DNA of 64,000 nucleotides. Origin: Aquidulcibacter paucihalophilus. Its GTDB lineage: Bacteria > Pseudomonadota > Alphaproteobacteria > Caulobacterales > Caulobacteraceae. This document shows, one piece after another, positions 36,503 to 45,214 of this stretch (its first letter is position 1; every line of letters begins with the position of its first letter). Where the stretch lies: NCBI GenBank assembly GCA_030285985.1, contig CP127384.1, forward strand, positions 1,848,501 to 1,912,500, given 5' to 3'. The notes beneath the pieces are model-generated. The model saw only the letters and a program-made list of their open reading frames with translations, had not been told where the DNA came from and searched no databases. The position numbers and the translations under genes were made by a program.

Positions 36503-37785
36503 GTGCCATCGCCATCCTGAACGCGCGGCTGCTGGACCCGGCCACGGACTATGACGGTCCCGGCGCGGTGCTGGTCGAGGACGGGCGGATCACCGAGGTC
36601 ATCCACGGCGGCGGCGCGGTCGCTCCGGCGGGCGTGACGGTGATCGATGCCGGAGGCCTGTGCCTGTCGCCGGGCCTGATCGACATCCGGGTCAAGACCG
36701 GCGAGCCCGGTGCCGAGCCGAAGGAGACGCTGAAGTCGGCCAGTCTGTCGGCGGCGGCGGGCGGCGTGACCACCATCGTCATCCAGCCCGACACCGACCC
36801 GGCCATCGACGACCCGGCGATGATCGAATTCATCCTGCGGCGCGGCGCGGCCCTCGGGCTGGTCAATGTCCGGGCGGCGGGCGCGGCGACGAGAGCCCGC
36901 GACGGCGTCCACATGGCCGAGCTCGGCCTGATGGATGAGGCCGGCGCCCTGTATTTCACCGATGTGGACCGGGTCATCGCCAATACCCGCACCCTGCAAA
37001 GGGTGATGAGCTACGCCGCCGCCTTCAACGCCCTGATCTCCTGCCGCCCGGCCGAGCCCTGGCTGAGCGAGGGCGCGGTGGCGACCTCGGGCGAACTGGC
37101 GACGCGGCTGGGCCTTTCCTCCGCCCCGGCCATCGCCGAGCGGATCCAGCTGGAGCGGGACCTGGCGCTGGTCGAACAGACGGGCGCGCGCTTCCTCGTC
37201 GACCAGATCTCGACCGAGGGTGCACTGGAGACCCTGGCCCGGGCGCGGGCGAAGGGGCTGGAGGTCGCCGCCTCGGTGTCGATCAACCACCTGTGCTTCA
37301 ACGAGATCGATATCGGCGACTACCGCACCTTCTACCGGCTCGATCCGCCGTTGCGGCCCGAGAGCGACCGGCAGGCGCTGATCGAGGCGGTGCGCGACGG
37401 CCTGATCGACGCCATCACCTCGGCCCATGCCCCCGCCCCTGCCGAGGACAAGCGCCGCCCGTTCGCGGAAGCAACGCCGGGTGCCGTCGGGCTCGAGACC
37501 CTGCTGCCCGCCGCCCTGACCCTGCACCATGAGGACGGGCTGGAGCTGCTCGACATCCTGCGGCCCCTGACCCAGGGTCCCGCGACCCTCCTGGGGCTCG
37601 ACGCCGGCGTGCTGGCGGCCGGAGCGCCGGCAGACCTTATCCTGTTCGATGCGGGCGCGCCGGTGGTGGTCGACGCCGACGCCCTGAAGTCCAAGTCGAA
37701 GAACTCGCCGTTCGACGGGCGACGATTGCAGGGCAAGGTCTTGCTCACCGTCGTCGGCGGACGCATCGTCCACGACACACGTTAA
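36499..37785 (+). CDS. pyrC: Dihydroorotase-like protein lacking the metal site (PyrC'/PyrX type)
   Basis: A 428-residue amidohydrolase-fold protein of the dihydroorotase family. The metal-binding HxH of active enzymes reads R64-V-K66 (in [14 protein letters not shown]). The segment normally PHH reads SINHL, the one normally HxST reads QISTE, and the catalytic DHAPH reads S308-A-H-A-P-A. All first-shell ligands are thus changed and hydrolysis is unlikely. In Pseudomonas and others such PyrC' proteins are non-catalytic partners that hold PyrB in its dodecamer. The tight pyrB overlap supports this. An active pyrC would then lie elsewhere in the genome. The symbol shown is the family symbol. Confidence 0.9.
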   Translation: MSAIAILNARLLDPATDYDGPGAVLVEDGRITEVIHGGGAVAPAGVTVIDAGGLCLSPGLIDIRVKTGEPGAEPKETLKSASLSAAAGGVTTIVIQPDTDPAIDDPAMIEFILRRGAALGLVNVRAAGAATRARDGVHMAELGLMDEAGALYFTDVDRVIANTRTLQRVMSYAAAFNALISCRPAEPWLSEGAVATSGELATRLGLSSAPAIAERIQLERDLALVEQTGARFLVDQISTEGALETLARARAKGLEVAASVSINHLCFNEIDIGDYRTFYRLDPPLRPESDRQALIEAVRDGLIDAITSAHAPAPAEDKRRPFAEATPGAVGLETLLPAALTLHHEDGLELLDILRPLTQGPATLLGLDAGVLAAGAPADLILFDAGAPVVVDADALKSKSKNSPFDGRRLQGKVLLTVVGGRIVHDTR

Positions 37786-37799
37786 GAGGGACGAATCAC

Positions 37800-38441
37800 T
37801 TGCAGGATCTGGTCGGCCCGGCCCTGGGGACGCTCGCGCTCGCAGCGGCGGGCGGTTACCTGCTGGGCTCCATTCCGTTCGGCGTCATTCTGACCCGCCT
37901 GGCGACGGGCGAGGATGTGCGCAGCATCGGCTCCGGCAATATCGGTGCGACCAACGTCCTGCGGACCGGGCGCAAGGACCTGGCCTTCGCCACCCTGATC
38001 CTCGACGCCGGCAAGGGCGCGGCGGCCTTCCTGATTGCCCAGGCCCTGTTCCCGGGTGTCCCGGCCATCGCCGCCATCGCCGGCGGCGCGGCCTTCCTCG
38101 GCCACCTGTTCCCCGTATGGCTCGGCTTCAAGGGCGGCAAGGGAGTGGCGACATTCTTCGGTCTGTTGCTGGCCGCGGCCTGGCCGCTGGGCCTGATGGC
38201 CGGGGCGACCTGGCTGATCGTGGCGGCCCTGTTCCGCATGTCGTCTTTCGCCGCTCTGATCGCGGCGGTCATGGCACCCCTGTTCGCCCTGCTGCCCCTC
38301 CCCGTGATGGGCCTCCCGGCCTCGGGCCCGATCCTCGCGCTGTCGGTCGCGACCGCGCTGCTGATCTGGATCCGGCATCATGAGAATATCGCCCGCATCC
38401 TGAAGGGGACCGAACCCCGGATCGGCGCGAAGAAGGGGTGA
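37800..38441 (+). CDS. plsY: Acyl-phosphate:glycerol-3-phosphate acyltransferase PlsY
   Basis: PlsY adds the first acyl chain to glycerol-3-phosphate from acyl-phosphate in the inner membrane. The 213-residue protein has five to seven membrane spans and its three signature loops: [12 protein letters not shown] with [16 protein letters not shown], then [13 protein letters not shown], then [19 protein letters not shown]. The start is a TTG at 37800 with AAGAGGG about 8 bases upstream, as no ATG fits. It is 14 bases behind the dihydroorotase-like gene and overlaps dprA by GTGA. Confidence 0.94.
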   Translation: MQDLVGPALGTLALAAAGGYLLGSIPFGVILTRLATGEDVRSIGSGNIGATNVLRTGRKDLAFATLILDAGKGAAAFLIAQALFPGVPAIAAIAGGAAFLGHLFPVWLGFKGGKGVATFFGLLLAAAWPLGLMAGATWLIVAALFRMSSFAALIAAVMAPLFALLPLPVMGLPASGPILALSVATALLIWIRHHENIARILKGTEPRIGAKKG

Positions 38442-39529
38442 CCCTTCCAGCCGCAGAGCGTTTCTCGCGCCTGCGTCTGGCGCGGACCGACCAGGTCGGT
38501 CCGGTGACCTTTCAACAGTTGCTGGAGCGGTTCGGCTCGGCGGAGCGGGCCCTCGAGGTCCTGCCCGACCAGATCCGGCGCGGCGGCGCTCATGGCTACG
38601 CGATTCCGCCGGTCGAACGGATCGAAACCGAGATAGCAGCGGGCGAGCGTCTGGGTGCCCGGCTGATCGTTCTGGGCGACGCCGACTATCCAGACATGCT
38701 GGCGGCGGTCGATCCGCCGCCGCCCCTGCTTTGGACCCTTGGCGACGCGAGCCTGATGACACGGCCCTGTATCGCCGTGGTCGGGGCGCGGATCGCCTCG
38801 GCGGGTGGGCAGAGGATCGCGCGCGGGCTGGCGCAGCAGCTGGGCGAGGCCGGCCATGTCGTGGTGTCGGGACTGGCGCGGGGCATCGACGCCGCGGCCC
38901 ATACCGGGGCCCTGCCGACCGGGACCGTGGCGGTGCTGGGCGGCGGCGTGGACGACATCTATCCGCCGGACAACGCCGACCTCTATGCCCAGGTCGCCGA
39001 ACAGGGCTGTGTGGTCTCGGAGAGTCCGGTCGGCGCACGGGCGCAGGCGAAAGACTTCCCGCGTCGCAACCGGATCATCTCGGGCCTGTCGCGCGGGGTG
39101 ATCGTGGTGGAGGCGGAGTTGCGCTCCGGCTCGCTGATCACGGCGCGGCTGGCGGGCGAACAGGGTCGTGACGTCTTCGCCGTGCCGGGATCGCCGCTGG
39201 ACCCACGCTCGCGGGGCCCGAACGAACTGCTGCGACAGGGCGCCATTCTCTGCGAAGGGCTGGAGGATGTGGAGCGTGCGTTCTCGACCCTGCGGACGCT
39301 CCGCGAGCCCGGACCGGACAATCCGTTCGAGGGCGCGCCGGACGAGATCGAGGCGGCGCTGATCGAGCGGGTCGCAGCCCTGCTGTCGCCGACGCCGACG
39401 CCGCGGGACGAACTCGCCAGGGCGCTGGGCCTGCCGATCGGGACGGTGGCGGCCGCCCTGCTTGAGCTCAATCTTGCGGGTCGCGCCGAGCTGCTTCCGG
39501 GCGGTCTGGCCGCGGCACGATCACCCTGA
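38438..39529 (+). CDS. dprA: DNA-processing protein DprA
   Basis: DprA (Smf) loads RecA on incoming single-stranded DNA during transformation; it is kept in many genomes not known to be competent. The 363-residue protein has the Rossmann core with [40 protein letters not shown] and [22 protein letters not shown]. An N-terminal helical part and a C-terminal winged-helix domain (residues about 300-360) complete it. The GTG start overlaps the plsY stop; topA follows 81 bases later. Confidence 0.95.
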   Translation: MTLPAAERFSRLRLARTDQVGPVTFQQLLERFGSAERALEVLPDQIRRGGAHGYAIPPVERIETEIAAGERLGARLIVLGDADYPDMLAAVDPPPPLLWTLGDASLMTRPCIAVVGARIASAGGQRIARGLAQQLGEAGHVVVSGLARGIDAAAHTGALPTGTVAVLGGGVDDIYPPDNADLYAQVAEQGCVVSESPVGARAQAKDFPRRNRIISGLSRGVIVVEAELRSGSLITARLAGEQGRDVFAVPGSPLDPRSRGPNELLRQGAILCEGLEDVERAFSTLRTLREPGPDNPFEGAPDEIEAALIERVAALLSPTPTPRDELARALGLPIGTVAAALLELNLAGRAELLPGGLAAARSP

Positions 39530-39610
39530 ATTCCAGCGCCGATTGACAGCGGCCTTCCCGCCAACCACGTTCCGCCCCCTTTCCGAGCCCGCGCAAGGCC
39601 CCCTCCCCGC

Positions 39611-42232
39611 ATGAACCTCGTCGTTGTCGAGAGCCCCGCAAAGGCCAAGACCATCAACAAATATCTGGGCCCGGACTTCACCGTCCTGGCGTCCTATGGC
39701 CACGTCCGGGACCTGCCGTCGAAGGACGGCTCGGTGCTGCCCGACGACGATTTCGCCATGAGCTGGGAAGTCGACGCCCGCGCCTCCAAGCGGATGTCGG
39801 AGATCGCCGAGGCGGCGAAAAAGGCCGACCGCGTCATCCTGGCGACCGACCCTGACCGCGAGGGCGAGGCGATCAGCTGGCACGTTCTGGAGATCCTGAC
39901 CAAGAAGAAGGCGCTCAAGGACACCGCCGTCGAGCGCGTCACCTTCAACGCCATCACCAAATCCGCCGTGCTGGAGGCCATGGCCAATCCGCGCCAGCTG
40001 GATATGGAACTGGTCGAGGCCTATCTGGCCCGCCGCGCGCTGGACTATCTGGTGGGCTTCACCCTGTCGCCCGTGCTGTGGCGCAAACTGCCGGGCGCGC
40101 GCTCGGCCGGTCGGGTGCAGTCGGTTGCCCTGCGCATCGTCGTCGACCGCGAGATGGAGATCGAGGCGTTCCGGGCCCAGGAATACTGGTCGGTCGAAGC
40201 CGATCTGGCCGCCGACAGCCCACCCTTCACGACGCGTCTGGTCAAACACGCCGGCAAGCGGGTGCAACGGCTGGACATCACCTCTGAGGCCATGGCGAAC
40301 GCCGCGCGCGACGCCATCAAGGCCGGCAGCTTCACCATCAAGTCGATCGAGAAGAAGCCGGTCAAGCGCAGCCCCTCGCCGCCCTTCACCACCTCGACCC
40401 TGCAGCAGGAGGCCGCGCGCAAGCTCGGCTTCACCGCCCAGCGCACCATGCAGGCGGCGCAGAAACTGTATGAGGGCGTCGACGATACAGGCGGCCTGAT
40501 CACCTATATGCGGACCGACGGCCTGTCGGTCAGCCCCGAGGGTATCGCCCAGGCCCGTGAGGTCATCGCCGACCGGTTCGGCCCGGCCTACGTCCCGGAG
40601 CAACCGCGATATTACAAGACCAAGGTCAAGAACGCCCAGGAAGCGCACGAAGCGATCCGGCCGACCAACCTGACCCGCCACCCCGACAGCCTGCGGCTCG
40701 AGGGCGACCTGTCGCGACTGTACGAGCTGATCTGGAAGCGGATGGTCGCCAGCCAGATGGAGTCCGCACGGCTCGACCGGACCACGGTCGACGTCGAGAC
40801 TCCGGACGGCCAGACCGGCCTGCGCGCCACCGGCCAGGTCGTGGCCTTCGACGGCTTCATCGCCGTCTATGAAGAGGGTCGCGACGACAAGCCCAAGGAC
40901 GGCGTCGACGATGAGGACGACACCACCCGCCTGCCCGCGCTGAAGGAAGGCGCCGTGGCCAGGGTCGAGGCGATCCGCACCGACCAGCATTTCACCGAGC
41001 CGCCCCCGCGCTTCTCGGAAGCGACCCTGGTGAAGAAGCTGGAAGAGCTCGGCATCGGCCGGCCGTCGACCTACGCCTCGATCCTGACCACCCTGCGCGA
41101 CCGCGAATACGTCCGCATGGACAAGAACCGGTTCATTCCAGAAGACAACGGACGGCTGGTCACGGCCTTCCTCGAGCAGTTCTTCACCCAGTGGGTCCAG
41201 TACGACTTCACCGCCGCGCTGGAGACCCGTCTCGACGAGGTCTCGGCCGGTGATCTCGACTGGAAGGTCGTGCTGCGCGACTTCTGGAGCCAGCTGAAGC
41301 CGGCGACGGACGCCGTCACCGCGCGCCAGGGCGTGATCGACGAGCTGGACACGGCGATCGGGCCCTTCCTGTTCCCCGACAAGGGCGACGGGACGGACGC
41401 GCGGCTGTGCCCCCTGTGCAAACAGGGCCGGCTGCATCTGAAGGCCAGCTTCAAGATGAAGTCGTCCTTCATCGGCTGCTCCAACTATCCGGAGTGCCGC
41501 TATACGCGGGGCTTCGGCGCCGCGACCGGCGTCGAGGATGGCGGGGACCGCGATCTGGGCATCGATCCGGACACCGGCGCGCCCGTGGCCCTGAAGATCG
41601 GGCGGTTCGGCCCCTATGTCGAAACCACCATCCCCGGCGAGGAGAAGCCGAAGCGCTCGTCCCTGCCCAAGGGCTGGTCGCCCGCGACCCTGGCGCTGGA
41701 ACAGGCCCTGCGCCTGCTGGCCCTGCCGCGTGCGGTCGGGATGCATCCGGAGGACGGCCAGCCGATCTCGGCGGGCCTGGGCCGTTACGGGCCGTTCGTG
41801 CTGCATGCCGGGACCTATGCCAATGTCGCCGACATCGACGAGGTGTTCGACATCGGCCTGAACCGGGCCGTGGTGCTGCTGGCCGAGAAGCGGGCGGGCA
41901 AGTTCGCGGGACGCGGGGCGGCCACCGCGCCGCTGAAGGACCTCGGCGCCCACCCGGAGACGGGCGAGCCGGTGCACGTCATGGCCGGGCGGTTCGGTCC
42001 CTATGTGAAGTCGGGCAAGATCAACGCCACCCTGCCCAAGGGCTCGGCACCCGAAGACATGACGATGGAGATCGCCGTGCCGCTGCTGGCCGCGCGCGCC
42101 GCGGCCGCTCCGGCCAAGGGCAAGAAGGCACCGGCGGCGAAGAAGGCCGCTCCCAAGGCGGCGGCCAAGAAGCCGGCGGCGAAGAAAAAGCCGGCCGCCA
42201 AAAAGCCGGCGGCGAAGAAGACCGGGGCCTAG
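39611..42232 (+). CDS. topA: DNA topoisomerase I
   Basis: TopA relaxes negative supercoils. The 873-residue protein begins with the TOPRIM domain (VVESPAKAKTINKYLG, TDPDREGEAISWH). The catalytic tyrosine is Tyr299 in GGLITYMRTDG. One four-cysteine zinc finger (CPLC and CSNYPEC) and several topoisomerase C-terminal repeats follow. It ends in a tail of about 40 residues made of Ala, Lys and Pro (AAKKPAAKKKPAAKK-type), a DNA-binding extension typical of alphaproteobacterial and actinobacterial forms. Its stop TAG shares CTAG with the stop of the convergent DnaJ-domain gene. Confidence 0.97.
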   Translation: MNLVVVESPAKAKTINKYLGPDFTVLASYGHVRDLPSKDGSVLPDDDFAMSWEVDARASKRMSEIAEAAKKADRVILATDPDREGEAISWHVLEILTKKKALKDTAVERVTFNAITKSAVLEAMANPRQLDMELVEAYLARRALDYLVGFTLSPVLWRKLPGARSAGRVQSVALRIVVDREMEIEAFRAQEYWSVEADLAADSPPFTTRLVKHAGKRVQRLDITSEAMANAARDAIKAGSFTIKSIEKKPVKRSPSPPFTTSTLQQEAARKLGFTAQRTMQAAQKLYEGVDDTGGLITYMRTDGLSVSPEGIAQAREVIADRFGPAYVPEQPRYYKTKVKNAQEAHEAIRPTNLTRHPDSLRLEGDLSRLYELIWKRMVASQMESARLDRTTVDVETPDGQTGLRATGQVVAFDGFIAVYEEGRDDKPKDGVDDEDDTTRLPALKEGAVARVEAIRTDQHFTEPPPRFSEATLVKKLEELGIGRPSTYASILTTLRDREYVRMDKNRFIPEDNGRLVTAFLEQFFTQWVQYDFTAALETRLDEVSAGDLDWKVVLRDFWSQLKPATDAVTARQGVIDELDTAIGPFLFPDKGDGTDARLCPLCKQGRLHLKASFKMKSSFIGCSNYPECRYTRGFGAATGVEDGGDRDLGIDPDTGAPVALKIGRFGPYVETTIPGEEKPKRSSLPKGWSPATLALEQALRLLALPRAVGMHPEDGQPISAGLGRYGPFVLHAGTYANVADIDEVFDIGLNRAVVLLAEKRAGKFAGRGAATAPLKDLGAHPETGEPVHVMAGRFGPYVKSGKINATLPKGSAPEDMTMEIAVPLLAARAAAAPAKGKKAPAAKKAAPKAAAKKPAAKKKPAAKKPAAKKTGA

Positions 42233-42693
42233 GGCTTCAGCAGCCGGTCACGGGCGGCGTTCAGACGGGAGGCCAGGCCTTCCGTGCCGCCCTGATCGGG
42301 GTGAGCGCGGCCCATCAGCCGCTTCCAGGCCGTGTTGATCTCCTGCGGCGTCGCATCAGCCGAAACACCGAGGAGAGAGCGGGCCTCGGCTGGACTCATC
42401 GCCTCGGTCCGGGGTGCCGGCGCGCGCTGGCGCGAGGACAGGGTCAGCCAGATGCCGGCCCCGGCGAGGGCGGCGGCCGGCAGCCATGAACCCCGGGCCG
42501 CGAGCAGGACCGCACCGGCGATCAGCACGGCGCTGAACAGGGTGGCGGTGATGCGCCAGTGGCCGCGGCCCCGTCGTTCAGTCTGACGACCCAGCCGGAC
42601 CAGCGCCCAGACAGCGATCGCCGCCAGCGCCAGCCAGACGAGGCTCAAGACCTCACGCCGCCGCGTCCAGCGGGGCGTCCAGCGCGCTGCCAT
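42229..42693 (-). CDS. Membrane-anchored DnaJ-domain protein
   Basis: A 154-residue protein with two N-terminal membrane helices (residues about 16-34 and 48-84) and a C-terminal J-domain. The J-domain is recognisable from SPAEARSLLGVSADATPQEI and the catalytic HPD in MGRAHPDQGGTEGL. The layout, membrane anchor then J-domain, resembles DjlA- and Pam18-type co-chaperones that recruit DnaK. The ATG at 42693 overlaps mipZ by 41 bases; a TTG just after the mipZ stop is an alternative start. Confidence 0.8.
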   Translation of the reverse strand: MAARWTPRWTRRREVLSLVWLALAAIAVWALVRLGRQTERRGRGHWRITATLFSAVLIAGAVLLAARGSWLPAAALAGAGIWLTLSSRQRAPAPRTEAMSPAEARSLLGVSADATPQEINTAWKRLMGRAHPDQGGTEGLASRLNAARDRLLKP

Positions 42694-43492
42694 CCAGCCC
42701 GAGGGCCAGCATCAGATTGCGCATCTCCTGGCGGGCCGCGACATGGGCCAGCGACACGGCGACCGGGCGAACCTCATTCGACAGGTCAGCGACGGTCAGG
42801 CCGAAGGGGAAGAGCTCGCGATAGATGACGCGGTCGCGCAGGCCGGGGCCGATGCGGAAGCCGACCCGGCGGGCCAGCTTCTCCATCCGCTCCTCAAGCC
42901 GCTGGCGGTTGCGGGCAGCGGCGACGGCCATACGGTTGACCACGACGATCCAGTCGATGGCCGCAGTGCGGCCCTCGGTGATCGCCCGGTGCTTGCGGGC
43001 CTCCCAGACGCTCTCCGAATAGATCGAGGGCTTGAGCAGTTCGAGCGTGACCGGATCGATCTGACCCAGCAGGTCGAAATCGACGAAGCTGTCGTTCATC
43101 GGGGTGACGATCTGGTCGGCGAGGCCGTGGGCGGTCCGCGACAGCAGGGTGTCGCCGCCGGGCGTGTCGATCAGGATGACATCAGCCTCTGCGCGGGCCC
43201 GGGCCATGGCGGCCTCGAAACGGGCCAGCTGTTCGGTTTCGTCGGCCCTGGCCAGCGCCTTGCCGTCGCCCATGTCGGGTTCGACCGGCATGGGCAGGAC
43301 CTGGTTGTTGCCGGCCATCCAGGCGGCGCGGTTGGCGAAGAATTTGGCCATCGAGCGCTGGCGCAGGTCCAGATCGATGATCGCCACGCGCCGGCCCGCG
43401 TGCAGCAGGCCGCAGACGATGTGGATGGCGAGGGTGGACTTGCCCGCCCCGCCCTTTTCGTTGCCGACGACGATGACCGAAGGGTCAGCCAT
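42653..43492 (-). CDS. mipZ: Cell division positioning ATPase MipZ
   Basis: MipZ is the ParA-like ATPase that forms a polar gradient through ParB and blocks FtsZ assembly except at midcell; it is typical of alphaproteobacteria that lack MinCD. The 279-residue protein has the deviant Walker A NEKGGAGKSTLAIH, IIDLDLRQRSMAKFF, the Walker B LIDTPGGDTLLSR and the MipZ-specific RVGFRIGPGLRDRVIYREL. The match to the Caulobacter protein as remembered is strong throughout. Confidence 0.96.
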   Translation of the reverse strand: MADPSVIVVGNEKGGAGKSTLAIHIVCGLLHAGRRVAIIDLDLRQRSMAKFFANRAAWMAGNNQVLPMPVEPDMGDGKALARADETEQLARFEAAMARARAEADVILIDTPGGDTLLSRTAHGLADQIVTPMNDSFVDFDLLGQIDPVTLELLKPSIYSESVWEARKHRAITEGRTAAIDWIVVVNRMAVAAARNRQRLEERMEKLARRVGFRIGPGLRDRVIYRELFPFGLTVADLSNEVRPVAVSLAHVAARQEMRNLMLALGLDGSALDAPLDAAA

Positions 43493-43609
43493 GGATGTTC
43501 ACGCCCCGTTGGCGGCCGCCGACTCAGACACGCGGCCACAGGCTGACAGAATCGCGTCCGGGAAGGCCAACGTCAACGACAGGATGGGCAGCGGCTGTGG
43601 ATGCGCGCG

Positions 43610-44260
43610 TCAGGCGACCCGATTGCACCAGGGATCATCGATGCCGGCGGCGGCGCAGACGGCGGCGGCTCCCGCTGAGGGGGCGACAACCTTCAGCCGG
43701 GTCAGACGGCGACCGCCGACCTCGACGCCCTCATAGACGGGCGACAGGCCGTTGAGCGCCCAGGCGGCCTCGCCGGACTTGAGGCGGGCCCAGGCCGAAC
43801 GGGCGGCGGCCTCGCTGGAATAGGCGCCGAGCTGGACGAGACCGCGGTTGGCGCGCGGGGCGGCCGGGCGGGCAGTCGACAGGGCCGGACGCAGGCCGGC
43901 GCGGGACGAGGCGGCGTCGATACGGGTGGACACCCGTTGCACCACGGCGTCGGCGACCGCGGGCGCGGCGGCGGCGACCAGTTGCGGTGCCGCGCGCTCG
44001 ACCGCGCCTTCAAGACCGTCGCGGGCATCCCAGAGCGCATGCGGGTCCATCACCTCAACGCGCAGCGCCGGGCGCAGGCCCGCTTCAGCCGCTGTGTGCC
44101 GCGGCGTAGCGGCCACGCCGTTGCCGTCGACATCGATCGCGGCAACGGAATTGGCCAGGTTCTCGAAGCGATTCGGGTCGCTGTCGATCATGCCGCAGGC
44201 GTTCAGGGCGACAGCCGACACAAGGACGACGACTGGACGAATGATGAGGCTGGGCTTCAT
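43610..44260 (-). CDS. SPOR-domain lipoprotein
   Basis: A 216-residue exported protein with signal peptide MKPSLIIRPVVVLVSAVALNAC (lipobox LNAC). A low-complexity Ala-rich middle (residues about 75-130) precedes a C-terminal SPOR domain (RGLVQLGAYSSEAAARSAWA, then YEGVEVGGRRLTRLKV). SPOR domains bind denuded peptidoglycan glycans at the division site, so septal localisation is expected. A final cysteine pair (AAVCAAAG and PWCNRVA) may form a disulfide. The ATG at 44260 places the signal peptide at the N-terminus. Confidence 0.86.
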   Translation of the reverse strand: MKPSLIIRPVVVLVSAVALNACGMIDSDPNRFENLANSVAAIDVDGNGVAATPRHTAAEAGLRPALRVEVMDPHALWDARDGLEGAVERAAPQLVAAAAPAVADAVVQRVSTRIDAASSRAGLRPALSTARPAAPRANRGLVQLGAYSSEAAARSAWARLKSGEAAWALNGLSPVYEGVEVGGRRLTRLKVVAPSAGAAAVCAAAGIDDPWCNRVA

Positions 44261-44335
44261 AAGCCCACACTTGCACGGCAAGATTTGCCGCCCGGTTCAC
44301 AATCAGGCTTAAGCCGGAAGGTTAATCCGTTCATC

Positions 44336-45208
44336 ATGACCGAGACCGACGCCCTTCCCGTGGTTCGCAGCATCGCGGCACTGCGCCAGACCGTAAGCGG
44401 CTGGAGGCGGCAAGGGTTCTCCGTCGGTTTCGTGCCGACCATGGGCGCGCTGCACGAAGGTCATCTGACGCTTGTGCGGGAAGCCGGCCGGCGGGCGGAC
44501 CGGGTCGTGGCCAGCGTGTTCGTCAATCCGACCCAGTTCGCCGCCCACGAAGACCTGGGGACCTATCCGAGGCAGGAGGCGAAGGACGCCGAACTGCTGG
44601 CCGGCGCGGGCTGCCACCTGCTGTTCGCCCCGGCGGTCGAGGAGATGTATCCGGCGGGTGCGACGACCACGATCAGCGTCGGCGGACCGGCCGAGGGACT
44701 GGAAGGCGCGTTCCGTCCGCAGATGTTCGGCGGGGTGGCCCTGGTGGTGGCCAAACTGCTGAACCAGGTCCAGGCGGATGTGGCCGTGTTCGGCGAAAAG
44801 GACTGGCAGCAGTTGATGGTCGTACGGCGGCTGGTCCGGGATCTGGATATTCCCACCGACATCATCGGCTCGCCGACCATGCGGGACGGTCACGGCCTGG
44901 CCCTGTCGTCGCGCAATGCCTACCTCTCCGGCCCGGAGCTTGCGATCGCACGGCAGCTGAACGGCGTGCTCGCCGAGGCGGGGCTGGCGGCCGCGTCCGG
45001 GGCGGCGCTGGAGACGGTTGAGCGGGACGCCCGCGAAGCCCTGCTGCAGGCCGGCTTCAGCCATGTCGACTATGTCGCCGTTTGCCGCGCTGACGATCTG
45101 GCCGGGTTCGAGGCCGGTCGGGTCGACGCGCCGGGCCGGATCCTGACGGCCGCCTGGCTGGGGCGAACGCGGCTGATCGACAATATGGCGGTCACCCCGC
45201 CGGCCTGA
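44336..45208 (+). CDS. panC: Pantothenate synthetase
   Basis: PanC joins pantoate and beta-alanine using ATP, the last step to vitamin B5. The 290-residue protein has the nucleotide-binding PTMGALHEGHLTLVREA, then FVNPTQFAAHEDLGTYPR, FGEKDWQQLMVVRRLV and SSRNAYLSG. The ATG at 44336 gives the standard length; the best Shine-Dalgarno-like sequence (GGAAGG) is rather far, about 15 bases upstream. It converges on the TPR gene with 6 bases between stops. panB and panD are not in this window. Confidence 0.96.
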   Translation: MTETDALPVVRSIAALRQTVSGWRRQGFSVGFVPTMGALHEGHLTLVREAGRRADRVVASVFVNPTQFAAHEDLGTYPRQEAKDAELLAGAGCHLLFAPAVEEMYPAGATTTISVGGPAEGLEGAFRPQMFGGVALVVAKLLNQVQADVAVFGEKDWQQLMVVRRLVRDLDIPTDIIGSPTMRDGHGLALSSRNAYLSGPELAIARQLNGVLAEAGLAAASGAALETVERDAREALLQAGFSHVDYVAVCRADDLAGFEAGRVDAPGRILTAAWLGRTRLIDNMAVTPPA

Positions 45209-45214
45209 CCGGCC

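Noticed and set aside
39521..41977. Open frame of about 818 codons opposite topA
   Set aside because: Antisense shadow of a clear topoisomerase I gene; no recognisable domain.
42100..42230. Short direct repeats at the 3' end of topA
   Set aside because: They encode the Ala/Lys/Pro-rich tail of the enzyme; codon-level low complexity explains them.
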